In this document: piece after piece, positions 1 through 5,548 of the stretch | Layout: each line of letters begins with the position of its first letter | How positions within the stretch are numbered: the stretch's first letter is position 1 | NCBI GenBank assembly: GCA_900548365.1 | Contig: URKM01000074.1 | Coordinates: forward strand, 1 to 5,590 | Length of the DNA stretch: 5,590 nucleotides | Reading direction: 5' to 3' | From: an uncultured Collinsella sp. | Lineage (GTDB): Bacteria > Actinomycetota > Coriobacteriia > Coriobacteriales > Coriobacteriaceae | Notes under the pieces: generated by a model | Told to the model about the DNA's origin: nothing | The model's database searches: none | What the model saw: only the letters and a program-made list of their open reading frames with translations | Translations under genes and position numbers: made by a program

Positions 1-1274
1 GCGTCGTGCTCGAGCCGCTGGCCGAGGCGCTGCAGCGCGACGGCGACGTCGATGTGTTCGCCCGCATCGAGATGCCCCTCGTCCCCGTGCTCGCCGATAT
101 GGAGCGCTCGGGCATGCTGGTCGACCCCGATCGACTTGCCGCCCTTTCCGCCGAGCTCGGCGACCAGATCGATGCGCTCGCCGCGCGCATCCGCGAGCTC
201 GCGGGCGACGAGGCGTTCAACATCTCGAGCCCCATGCAGCTCTCGCACATCCTCTTCGACAAGATGGGGCTGCCCACCAAGGGCCTCAAGAAGACCAAGA
301 GCGGCTATTATTCCACGAACGCCCGCGTGCTGGAGGAGTTCGCGCGCGACCACGAGTTCGTCCGCCTGGTGCTGGAGTATCGCGAGAAGACGAAGATCAA
401 GTCGACGTATCTGGACGCCCTGGGCCAGCTGCGCCGCGCCGACGGGCGCGTGCACACCACGTACAACCAGACCATCACCGCGACGGGCCGCCTCTCGAGC
501 TCCAATCCCAACCTGCAGAACATCCCGACGCGCTCCGAGCTCGGGCGCACGGTGAAGACCGCGTTCTCCGCGGGCGAGGGCTCCGTGCTGCTGGCGGTCG
601 ACTACAGCCAGATCGAGCTGCGCCTGCTCGCCCATCTCTCCGCCGACGAGCACCTGGTCGCCGCCTTCAACGAGGGCGAGGACTTCCATGCCGAGACCGC
701 CGCGCGCGTCTTCGGGGTGCCGGTGGACGAGGTGACGCCGGATCTGCGCAGCCGGGCCAAGGCGGTGAACTTCGGCATCGTCTACGGACAGCAGGCCTAC
801 GGCCTCTCGCAGACGCTCGACATCCCCATGGCCGAGGCGCGCGAGATGATCGACCGGTACTTCGAGGCGTATCCCGGCGTGCGCACCTATCTCGACCGCA
901 CGGTCGAGGATGCGAAGGCGTGCGGCTACGCGATCACGATGTTCGGGCGCCGTCGGCCCATCCCCGAGCTCAAGATGAAGAATCCGGTGCAGCGGGGGTT
1001 CGGCGAGCGCACGGCGATGAACCATCCGATGCAGGGCTCCGCCGCCGACATCATCAAGATCGCGATGATCCGCGTGGCGCGCCGGCTGCGCGAGGAGGGG
1101 TTCGCCTCCCGCATGGTCCTGCAGGTGCACGACGAACTCGATTTCGAGTGTCCGATCGACGAGATCGAGGCGCTGACCGCGCTGGTCCGCGAGGAGATGG
1201 AGAACGTCGTGGAGCTCCGCGTGCCCCTCATCGCCGAGGCGAGCACGGGCACCACCTGGGCCGACGCGAAGTAG
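1..1274 (+). CDS. polA: DNA polymerase I, C-terminal polymerase domain (5' end cut by window)
   Basis: This is the 3' part of polA. The reading frame is open from the window edge (first full codon at base 3), so the true start lies upstream. DNA polymerase I fills gaps and replaces RNA primers during replication and repair. Counting from the GTG at base 6, about 420 residues are visible. The segment IEMPLVPVLADMERSG (about 22-37) marks entry into the polymerase domain. The template/primer motif TATGRLSSSNPNLQNIP is at 158-174. Motif A is DYSQIELR (199-206), with catalytic Asp199. Motif B (O-helix) has the RxxxKxxxFxxxYG pattern, with R248, K252, F256 and Y260. Motif C is QVHDE (373-377), with catalytic Asp376. 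Phe at 256 is the E. coli-like residue that disfavours dideoxynucleotides. The 5'-3' exonuclease and any 3'-5' exonuclease domain would lie upstream and cannot be judged. The gene ends at TAG and converges on the phosphatase gene. No frameshift or missing catalytic residue is seen. Confidence 0.97.
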   Translation, partial: VVLEPLAEALQRDGDVDVFARIEMPLVPVLADMERSGMLVDPDRLAALSAELGDQIDALAARIRELAGDEAFNISSPMQLSHILFDKMGLPTKGLKKTKSGYYSTNARVLEEFARDHEFVRLVLEYREKTKIKSTYLDALGQLRRADGRVHTTYNQTITATGRLSSSNPNLQNIPTRSELGRTVKTAFSAGEGSVLLAVDYSQIELRLLAHLSADEHLVAAFNEGEDFHAETAARVFGVPVDEVTPDLRSRAKAVNFGIVYGQQAYGLSQTLDIPMAEAREMIDRYFEAYPGVRTYLDRTVEDAKACGYAITMFGRRRPIPELKMKNPVQRGFGERTAMNHPMQGSAADIIKIAMIRVARRLREEGFASRMVLQVHDELDFECPIDEIEALTALVREEMENVVELRVPLIAEASTGTTWADAK

Positions 1275-1303
1275 GGAGGCGCGCGGCGTGCCCGGACGCC
1301 TCC
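1275..1303 (+). other. Hairpin immediately after the polA stop codon
   Basis: The 7-bp perfect stem GGAGGCG (1275-1281) / CGCCTCC (1297-1303) encloses a 15-base loop and starts on the base after the polA stop. It has no T-tract, so it is not a classical terminator alone. It may protect the mRNA 3' end or add to the terminator at 1314-1359. The surrounding sequence is so GC-rich that alternative pairings exist. Confidence 0.4.
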
Positions 1304-1313
1304 GCGCGCTTGG

Positions 1314-1360
1314 AAAAAGGGGGAGCGACGAGGCGGGGCGGCCTCGTCGCTCCCCCTTTC
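1314..1360. terminator. Bidirectional intrinsic terminator between polA and the HAD phosphatase gene
   Basis: A perfect 18-bp stem pairs 1316-1333 with 1342-1359 (left arm AAAGGGGGAGCGACGAGG). One further C-G pair (1334/1341) leaves a 6-base G-rich loop. On the minus strand the stem runs into TTTTT (complement of 1318-1314), the better terminator geometry, serving the phosphatase gene. On the plus strand it ends in TTT followed by a pyrimidine-rich run, serving polA. Its position between convergent stop codons fits a shared terminator. Confidence 0.88.
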
Positions 1361-1380
1361 CGCTCTTCCGATCGACGGGG

Positions 1381-1404
1381 CGGGGTGAAACCCTTTTCAC
1401 CCCG
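1381..1404. other. Second hairpin just beyond the phosphatase stop codon
   Basis: A perfect 10-bp stem pairs CGGGGTGAAA (1381-1390) with TTTCACCCCG (1395-1404) around a 4-base loop. It begins 7 bases past the end of the minus-strand phosphatase gene. No T-run follows on either strand, so it is more likely a 3'-end stabilising structure or an accessory to the terminator at 1314-1360 than a terminator by itself. Confidence 0.55.
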
Positions 1405-1411
1405 ATGCGAT

Positions 1412-2242
1412 TCACCGTGCGGCGAGGATCGCCTCGACGACGGTGGCGACGCCGCGGTCGTTGTTGCCGGGTGCGATGAAATCGGCGTGCGCGTGCATGT
1501 GCTCCTCCGCGTTCGCCATCACGAACCCGTGGCCCGCGGCCTCGAGCATCTGGATGTCGTTATAGGTGTCGCCGAAGGCGGCGGCGTCCGCCGTGTCGAT
1601 GCCCAGGTGCTCGCACAGGCGCGCCAGGCCCGAGCCCTTGTTGATGCCCGGGTTCATGATGTCGATCCACTCGCGGCCCGCGTTCGTCACATGGAAGCGC
1701 TCGCCCCAGGTGTCGCGATAGGCGGTCGCGTAGACCTCCTCGGCATCGCGCTCGGGGAAGTAGACCGTATATTTGTTGACCTCGGCATCGAGGTCCTCCA
1801 GGGAGTCGACATAGCGGATCGTCGTGAAGAACTTTCTGAAGTAGCCGTCGTGGATGCGGTCGCAGGCTCTGATGTAGCATGCCTCGAGGCTGCAGACGGT
1901 GGGGCAGCCGCGTCCGTCGGCAAGGGTGAAGTCGAGCAGCGCGCGCACATCCTCGGGCGCCATGAGGCTCTTGTAGATGATCTCATCGCGATAGGCGATG
2001 GCGGCTCCGTTATCCGACATCAGCGCGATCTTGTCGAGCTGCCCGGCGAACATCTCGCGCAGCGTGTAGCACGGCCTGCCGCTGGCGGCGCAAAACACGA
2101 TGTCGGCGTCCTCGAGCCGGTCGACGAGGCGGTCGAACGACGGGGGCAGCGTTCCGTCGTCCGCGAGCAGCGTGCAGTCCATATCGGATGCGACGAGCTT
2201 GATGGAGGAGAGCCGGGTGTCGGCGTCATAGGAAGGGAGCAT
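1412..2242 (-). CDS. Cof-type HAD-superfamily hydrolase (probable sugar-phosphate or other small-molecule phosphatase)
   Basis: This 276-residue protein has the four motifs of the haloacid dehalogenase superfamily. Motif I is SDMDCTLL, with nucleophile Asp20 and acid/base Asp22. Motif II is the Ser54 region (CAASGRP). Motif III is Lys202 (GINKGSG). Motif IV is GDTYND, with Asp225 and Asp229 for Mg2+. The SDNGA box (76-80), the long cap segment between motifs II and III (about 85-190) and the overall length fit the Cof/C2B-cap class, mostly cytoplasmic phosphatases of phosphorylated sugars or cofactors. The exact substrate cannot be read from sequence. Cys23 replaces the usual Gly of DxDGT; this position tolerates substitution. 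The ATG at 2242 is preceded by AGAAAGGA (complement of 2254-2247) four bases upstream, a good ribosome binding site. The gene is monocistronic here, converging with polA and diverging from the transporter operon. Confidence 0.92.
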   Translation of the reverse strand: MLPSYDADTRLSSIKLVASDMDCTLLADDGTLPPSFDRLVDRLEDADIVFCAASGRPCYTLREMFAGQLDKIALMSDNGAAIAYRDEIIYKSLMAPEDVRALLDFTLADGRGCPTVCSLEACYIRACDRIHDGYFRKFFTTIRYVDSLEDLDAEVNKYTVYFPERDAEEVYATAYRDTWGERFHVTNAGREWIDIMNPGINKGSGLARLCEHLGIDTADAAAFGDTYNDIQMLEAAGHGFVMANAEEHMHAHADFIAPGNNDRGVATVVEAILAAR

Positions 2243-2292
2243 GGCGTCCTTTCTGATTCGGGTGCCCGCGCGGGCCGCGTGTTTCGACGCCT

Positions 2293-2298
2293 ATTGTA
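2293..2298 (-). promoter_or_regulatory. Possible -10 element for the HAD phosphatase gene
   Basis: The minus strand reads TACAAT here, five of six matches to the TATAAT consensus. It sits about 50 bases upstream of the phosphatase ATG in otherwise GC-rich DNA. A start of transcription near 2286 would give a leader of about 43 bases containing the AGAAAGGA ribosome site. No good -35 hexamer is seen at 16-18 bases, so the call rests on the -10 and its position. Confidence 0.45.
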
Positions 2299-2456
2299 GG
2301 GCTATCCGCCGCGCGGTGCGTGCGGAGAATCATATGCAGATTCAGGTATAAGAAATGTAACTAATGTATTTCCCGGAATACCTCATGGACGCGCTGCGGC
2401 AAAACGGAGTATCCTGCTACCAGCACGCGGAACTTTCACGCATTAAGTTGCAAGGG
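2299..2456 (+). promoter_or_regulatory. Probable promoter and operator region of the ABC transporter operon
   Basis: This is the upstream part of the 283-base divergent intergenic region. It contains a distinctly AT-rich patch (2330-2380). TATAAG at 2347-2352 is the best plus-strand -10 candidate (five of six), but no convincing -35 precedes it. Just downstream are a direct repeat of AATGTA (2354-2359 and 2363-2368, nine bases apart) and the imperfect palindrome GTATTTCCCGGAATAC (2366-2381; arms GTATT/AATAC), either of which could be a regulator site. An in-frame ATG at 2364 opens onto the binding-protein frame but lacks a ribosome binding site, so I treat this stretch as non-coding. Confidence 0.35.
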
Positions 2457-2518
2457 AGAGGGGGATGGGCCCCCTCTGGTTGCGTCGTGCGGAAGGGGTC
2501 TCAGACAAAAACTGGAGG
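2457..2518 (+). promoter_or_regulatory. Leader hairpin and possible Shine-Dalgarno-masking alternative structure
   Basis: An 8-bp perfect stem, AGAGGGGG (2457-2464) / CCCCCTCT (2470-2477), has a 5-base loop. Its right arm overlaps CCTCTGGT (2473-2480), which can instead pair with ACTGGAGG (2511-2518), the ribosome binding site of the binding-protein gene. That pairing is eight positions including two G-U pairs. The two pairings are mutually exclusive, as expected of a translational switch. No known riboswitch or T-box signature was recognised, so function is inference only. Confidence 0.3.
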
Positions 2519-2525
2519 TAGCATC

Positions 2526-3446
2526 ATGACTCGCGAGACTGTCGATGTATCTGTACAACACGCCATGCGTTCCCGTAGGGAGTTCCTGAAGCTCACGGGC
2601 ATGACGGTTTTGAGCGCGGGAGGCTTGATGTTCCTCGCGGGCTGCGGCCCGGCCCCCCAGGATGACGGAGGAGATGCCGCTGCGGACGGCGATGCCGGCT
2701 CGGCGCAGCTGGGCGATGGCAAGACGCTGCGCGTCGGTATGGAGGCGGCGTACGCCCCGTACAACTGGCAGGTCTCCGAGGAATCCGATTTCACCATTCC
2801 CATCGAGAACGTCTCGGGCGCCTATGCAGACGGCTACGACGTCCAGGTCGCCAAGATCATCGCCGAGGAGCTCGGCGTGGAGGCGGTCGCGGTCAAGCTC
2901 GAGTTCGGCTCGCTCATCGATGCGCTCAACAACGGCCAGGTCGATATCGTGTGCGCCGGCATGTCCGTGACGCCCGAGCGCGCGGCCGCGGCGGCGTTCT
3001 CCGATTCCTATGTCGACGACGACATCATCATGATCACGAAGAAGGATTCCGCATACGCGGCGGCGACCACCTTCGCCGAGCTCAAGGACGCATCCATCCT
3101 GGGTCAGGCCGCGACGATGTACGACGACGTCATCGAGCAGATTCCCGACGTCAACCATATGACGCCTGCCGAGACCGTCCCCATGGTCGTGGAGAACCTT
3201 CGCAACGGCACCTGCGACATCATCACCTACTCCAAGCTTTCCGCCCCCAAGCTCCTCGAGGTCTATCCCGACTTCGTCCAGCTCGAGATGACCGACGCGT
3301 TCGAGGGCTCTCTCATGCCCGATAACGCCGCCGTCGCGAAGGGCAACGATGCGGCGCTCGACCAGATCAACGAGATCATCGCCGGCATCGATGAGGAGGA
3401 CCGCCAGGATATGTGGTCTGCCTGCATGGATCGCCAGCCCGCGTAG
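2526..3446 (+). CDS. Family 3 (polar amino acid type) ABC transporter substrate-binding lipoprotein with Tat-like signal
   Basis: This 306-residue extracytoplasmic binding protein is the first gene of a three-gene importer. ATG 2526 is chosen because GGAGG (2514-2518) lies seven bases upstream; the in-frame ATG at 2364 has no such site. The N-terminus carries SRREFLK (16-22), a near-ideal twin-arginine motif, then a hydrophobic stretch and the lipobox LAGC with lipidated Cys40. An acidic Ala/Gly-rich linker follows (41-66). The mature domain opens with LRVGMEAAYAPYNW (68-81), has GYDVQVAKIIAEELG (103-117), then ALNNGQVDIVCAGMSVTPERAAAAAFSDSY (133-162), classic for SBP_bac_3. By analogy with GlnH, Ser147 and Arg152 would grip the ligand carboxylate. 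The extra segment after NW (82-101) resembles a Gram-positive subgroup of the family. In the second lobe, the acidic residue expected near Ser236 seems absent, so the ligand may not be a standard amino acid. A strong hairpin separates it from the permease gene. Confidence 0.93.
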   Translation: MTRETVDVSVQHAMRSRREFLKLTGMTVLSAGGLMFLAGCGPAPQDDGGDAAADGDAGSAQLGDGKTLRVGMEAAYAPYNWQVSEESDFTIPIENVSGAYADGYDVQVAKIIAEELGVEAVAVKLEFGSLIDALNNGQVDIVCAGMSVTPERAAAAAFSDSYVDDDIIMITKKDSAYAAATTFAELKDASILGQAATMYDDVIEQIPDVNHMTPAETVPMVVENLRNGTCDIITYSKLSAPKLLEVYPDFVQLEMTDAFEGSLMPDNAAVAKGNDAALDQINEIIAGIDEEDRQDMWSACMDRQPA

Positions 3447-3484
3447 GGTATCGACGGCAGCTGCTCGGAACATCAATCGAATTC

Positions 3485-3529
3485 GCCCGAGGCGCGCGAC
3501 GGGACCGGAAGCCCGCGCGCGTCTTGGGC
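3485..3529 (+). other. Long intercistronic hairpin between binding-protein and permease genes
   Basis: Bases 3485-3498 pair with 3516-3529 and, after a single bulged A at 3499, 3500-3503 pair with 3512-3515. This gives about 18 bp (two G-U) around an 8-base loop. It lies 38 bases after the binding-protein stop and 27 bases before the permease ATG. No T-run follows, so it is not an evident terminator. Such structures after the binding-protein gene are known in other ABC operons to raise upstream relative to downstream expression by blocking 3' exonucleases; that role is inferred here. Confidence 0.7.
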
Positions 3530-3556
3530 CGTATCAGTCAATATAGGGGAGAGGGT

Positions 3557-4756
3557 ATGGGCTCCAACGCATCCGGCGCGGTCGACGGCCGCCTATCGCG
3601 CCTCGTTTCATTCATCCGTGCCGACCATCGCTACGTGCTGCTCGGAACGAGCGCCGTGGCCGCGCTCGGCCTCGTCTTGTCCAGCCGGCCGCGTCCGGCG
3701 ATGAGCTTTCTCGCTCATGCGTATACAGTCGAGGTCGTGATGTACTACCTGCTCGTCGCGTGGCTCGCCGTCTCCGCGGTCGCGCTGGCGTTCAAGCTCG
3801 CGAGGTGGAAGACGTATGCGCAGGCGTCGCCGTTCACGCGGCCCGCGGTGGCGCGCGCGCTCCGTTACGGCTCGTATGCCGTATGCGCCATGACGGCCGT
3901 GCTCGTCGTCGACCGCCTCGTGCTCGGGTTCGCATCGGCCTGGCAGGTCGCGGTCGCGGCCGAGACGCGTCCCGATACCACGCTCGAGAGCATGCTCTTC
4001 ATGCTCTACGACAGCCGCTACATCTTCTTGTCGGGCCTGCAGACAACGGTCGCGCTCGCGGTGTTCGGCACCGTCATCGCGTTCTTCCTCGCGCTGCTCC
4101 TCGTGTTCCTGCGCATCCAGGTCGTCGATCGCGCCGACAACGACTTCATCCGCTTCTGGAAGGTCCTGGGGACGGGATTCGCCAAGGTGTACAGCACCGT
4201 GATCCGCGGTACGCCCATGATGGTGCAGGCCATGATCATCTTCTTCGGCATATTCAAGCTCTTCAAGATGACGAGCCTCACCACGACGGAGATCAACGCG
4301 ATCTGGAGCACGTTCGCCGCCGGCCTCGTCACCATCGTGCTGAACTCTACCGCGTACATGATGGAGGTCCTGCGCGGCGGTATCGAGTCGGTTGATTCGG
4401 GTCAGATGGAGGCGGCGCGCTCGCTCGGCCTCTCGCAGTGGCAGGCTATGAAGAAGGTCGTGTTCCCGCAGGGCGTGAAGTTCGCCATCCCCGGCCTCTC
4501 CAACGAGCTCATCATCAACATCAAGGATTCCTCGGTGCTTTCCGTCATCGGCACCTTCGACCTCATGTTCGCGACGACGACCGTGGGCGGCATCTATTAC
4601 AGCCAGTTCGAGGCGGCGCTCGTGACGAGCGTGATCTACCTGTGCCTCACGCTGTTCGCCTCCTGGTTGCTGGGCCGCTTCGCCGCTCGGCTCAACGTGA
4701 AGTCCGTCAAGCTCGGCAGCACGTCCGACCAACCCGTCAACGTTGAGGAGAACTAG
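3557..4756 (+). CDS. Amino-acid-type ABC transporter permease with long N-terminal membrane extension
   Basis: This is the membrane channel subunit of the importer, 399 residues. Start ATG 3557 follows GGGGAG (3546-3551) at five bases; the in-frame GTG at 3413 would overlap the previous gene and run through the hairpin, so it is rejected. The C-terminal part (about 155-375) is a HisM/GlnP-type permease core. It has a hydrophobic helix at 157-186, the family-typical VIRGTP (215-220) opening the next helix, a helix around 250-270, and the coupling loop QMEAARSLGLSQWQAMKKVV (283-302), with the EAA signature at 285-287 and Gly291. NELIINIKDSSVLSVIG (316-332) follows, then a last helix near 352-373. 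Residues 1-155 are an extra region with hydrophobic stretches around 26-42, 57-80 and 102-126. The usual family length is roughly 220, so this extension is notable. As the only permease gene here, it probably acts as a homodimer. The ATPase start follows three bases after its stop. Confidence 0.93.
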   Translation: MGSNASGAVDGRLSRLVSFIRADHRYVLLGTSAVAALGLVLSSRPRPAMSFLAHAYTVEVVMYYLLVAWLAVSAVALAFKLARWKTYAQASPFTRPAVARALRYGSYAVCAMTAVLVVDRLVLGFASAWQVAVAAETRPDTTLESMLFMLYDSRYIFLSGLQTTVALAVFGTVIAFFLALLLVFLRIQVVDRADNDFIRFWKVLGTGFAKVYSTVIRGTPMMVQAMIIFFGIFKLFKMTSLTTTEINAIWSTFAAGLVTIVLNSTAYMMEVLRGGIESVDSGQMEAARSLGLSQWQAMKKVVFPQGVKFAIPGLSNELIINIKDSSVLSVIGTFDLMFATTTVGGIYYSQFEAALVTSVIYLCLTLFASWLLGRFAARLNVKSVKLGSTSDQPVNVEEN

Positions 4757-4759
4757 ATC

Positions 4760-5533
4760 ATGAGCATGAGAGAGATGGCCCCTGCGGCGCCGCAGGGCGC
4801 GTATATGGTCCGTATCGAGGGGCTGCGCAAGTCGTTCGGCGACCTCGAGGTCCTGCGCGACGTCAACCTCGACGTCGCGCCGGGCGAGGTCGTGACGATC
4901 ATCGGTGCATCCGGTTCGGGCAAGTCGACGCTGTTGCGCTGCATCAACCTGCTCGAGACGCCCGACGCGGGGCATGTGTGGTTCGAGGGCAGCGACCTGA
5001 CCGCCGACCACATGGACGTGAACAAGCTGCGCGAGGACATCGGCATGGTGTTCCAGGGGTTCAACCTGTTCAACAACATGGACGTGCTCGATAACTGCAC
5101 GCTCGCCCCGGTGACGCTGAAGAAGATGGGGAAGGCCGAGGCAGAGGCCGCCGCGCTTGGGCACCTGGAGTCCGTGGGGCTCGCCGCCTTCGCCCACGCC
5201 GCCCCGGCGACGCTGTCCGGAGGCCAGAAGCAGCGCGTCGCGATCGCGCGCGCCCTGTGCATGAACCCCAAGATCATGCTGTTCGACGAGCCGACCTCCG
5301 CGCTCGATCCGCAGATCGTGGGCGAGGTCCTCGAGGTCATGCGCGGGCTCGCGCGCGACGGCATGACCATGGTCGTCGTGACGCATGAGATGGAGTTCGC
5401 GCGCACGGTATCCGACCGCGTGGTGTTCATGGACAGGGGCGTGATCGCCGAGCAGGGTGACCCGGAGCAGATGTTCACGGCGCCGGCGCATCCCCGCACA
5501 CGCGAGTTCCTCGCGCGATACCTCGAGGCATAG
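4760..5533 (+). CDS. Amino-acid-type ABC transporter ATP-binding protein
   Basis: This cytoplasmic ATPase powers the importer; at 257 residues it is close to the usual family length of about 240-250. All nucleotide-binding motifs are intact. They are the aromatic A-loop residue Phe26, Walker A GASGSGKST (49-57, Lys55), Q-loop Gln99 in MVFQGFNLF, signature LSGGQ (152-156), Walker B IMLFDEP (172-178, catalytic Glu177), D-loop SALD (180-183) and H-loop His209. The block QGFNLFNNMDVLDN (99-112) and the FDEPTSALDP wording are typical of the GlnQ/HisP polar amino acid group. The ATG at 4760 is preceded by GAGGAG (4745-4750), inside the end of the permease gene. Only three bases separate the two genes, implying translational coupling. 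An ATG two codons later is possible but less well placed. Residues 1-16 form a short extension before the ATPase fold. The probable operon terminator follows. Confidence 0.96.
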   Translation: MSMREMAPAAPQGAYMVRIEGLRKSFGDLEVLRDVNLDVAPGEVVTIIGASGSGKSTLLRCINLLETPDAGHVWFEGSDLTADHMDVNKLREDIGMVFQGFNLFNNMDVLDNCTLAPVTLKKMGKAEAEAAALGHLESVGLAAFAHAAPATLSGGQKQRVAIARALCMNPKIMLFDEPTSALDPQIVGEVLEVMRGLARDGMTMVVVTHEMEFARTVSDRVVFMDRGVIAEQGDPEQMFTAPAHPRTREFLARYLEA

Positions 5534-5548
5534 CCCGCGACGACGAGG

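Noticed and set aside
2264..2275. Perfect 12-base palindrome GCCCGCGCGGGC in the phosphatase leader
   Set aside because: It is made only of G and C in very GC-rich DNA and there is no second copy, so chance is a sufficient explanation.
920..2299. Long plus-strand open frame (459 codons) running across the end of polA and antisense to the phosphatase gene
   Set aside because: It overlaps two clearly recognised genes, crosses the terminator, and has low-complexity Arg/Gly/Ala-rich content typical of a GC-rich shadow frame.
2364..2525. Upstream in-frame ATG that would lengthen the binding protein by 54 residues
   Set aside because: It has no ribosome binding site, would place the Tat/lipoprotein signal in the middle of the protein, and crosses the leader hairpin; ATG 2526 has an ideal site.
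2299..2525. T-box or known amino-acid riboswitch in the transporter leader
   Set aside because: I see no T-box bulge-like sequence (GGGTGG type) and no recognisable lysine, glycine or SAM core; only simple hairpins are supported.
2436..3476. Minus-strand open frame (346 codons) antisense to the binding-protein gene
   Set aside because: It has no family motifs or sensible start context and is explained as the complement of the binding-protein gene.
3519..3547. Possible internal promoter before the permease (TATAGG at 3542-3547)
   Set aside because: The -10 match is poor and the hexamer 17 bases upstream (GCGTCT) is nothing like TTGACA.
3413..3556. Upstream GTG start for the permease adding 48 residues
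   Set aside because: It overlaps the binding-protein gene and runs through the intercistronic hairpin; ATG 3557 has a good ribosome binding site.
3608..5491. Very long minus-strand open frame (627 codons) antisense to permease and ATPase
   Set aside because: Composition is dominated by Arg, His, Glu and Asp with no recognisable domain; it mirrors two convincing plus-strand genes, as expected in high-GC DNA.
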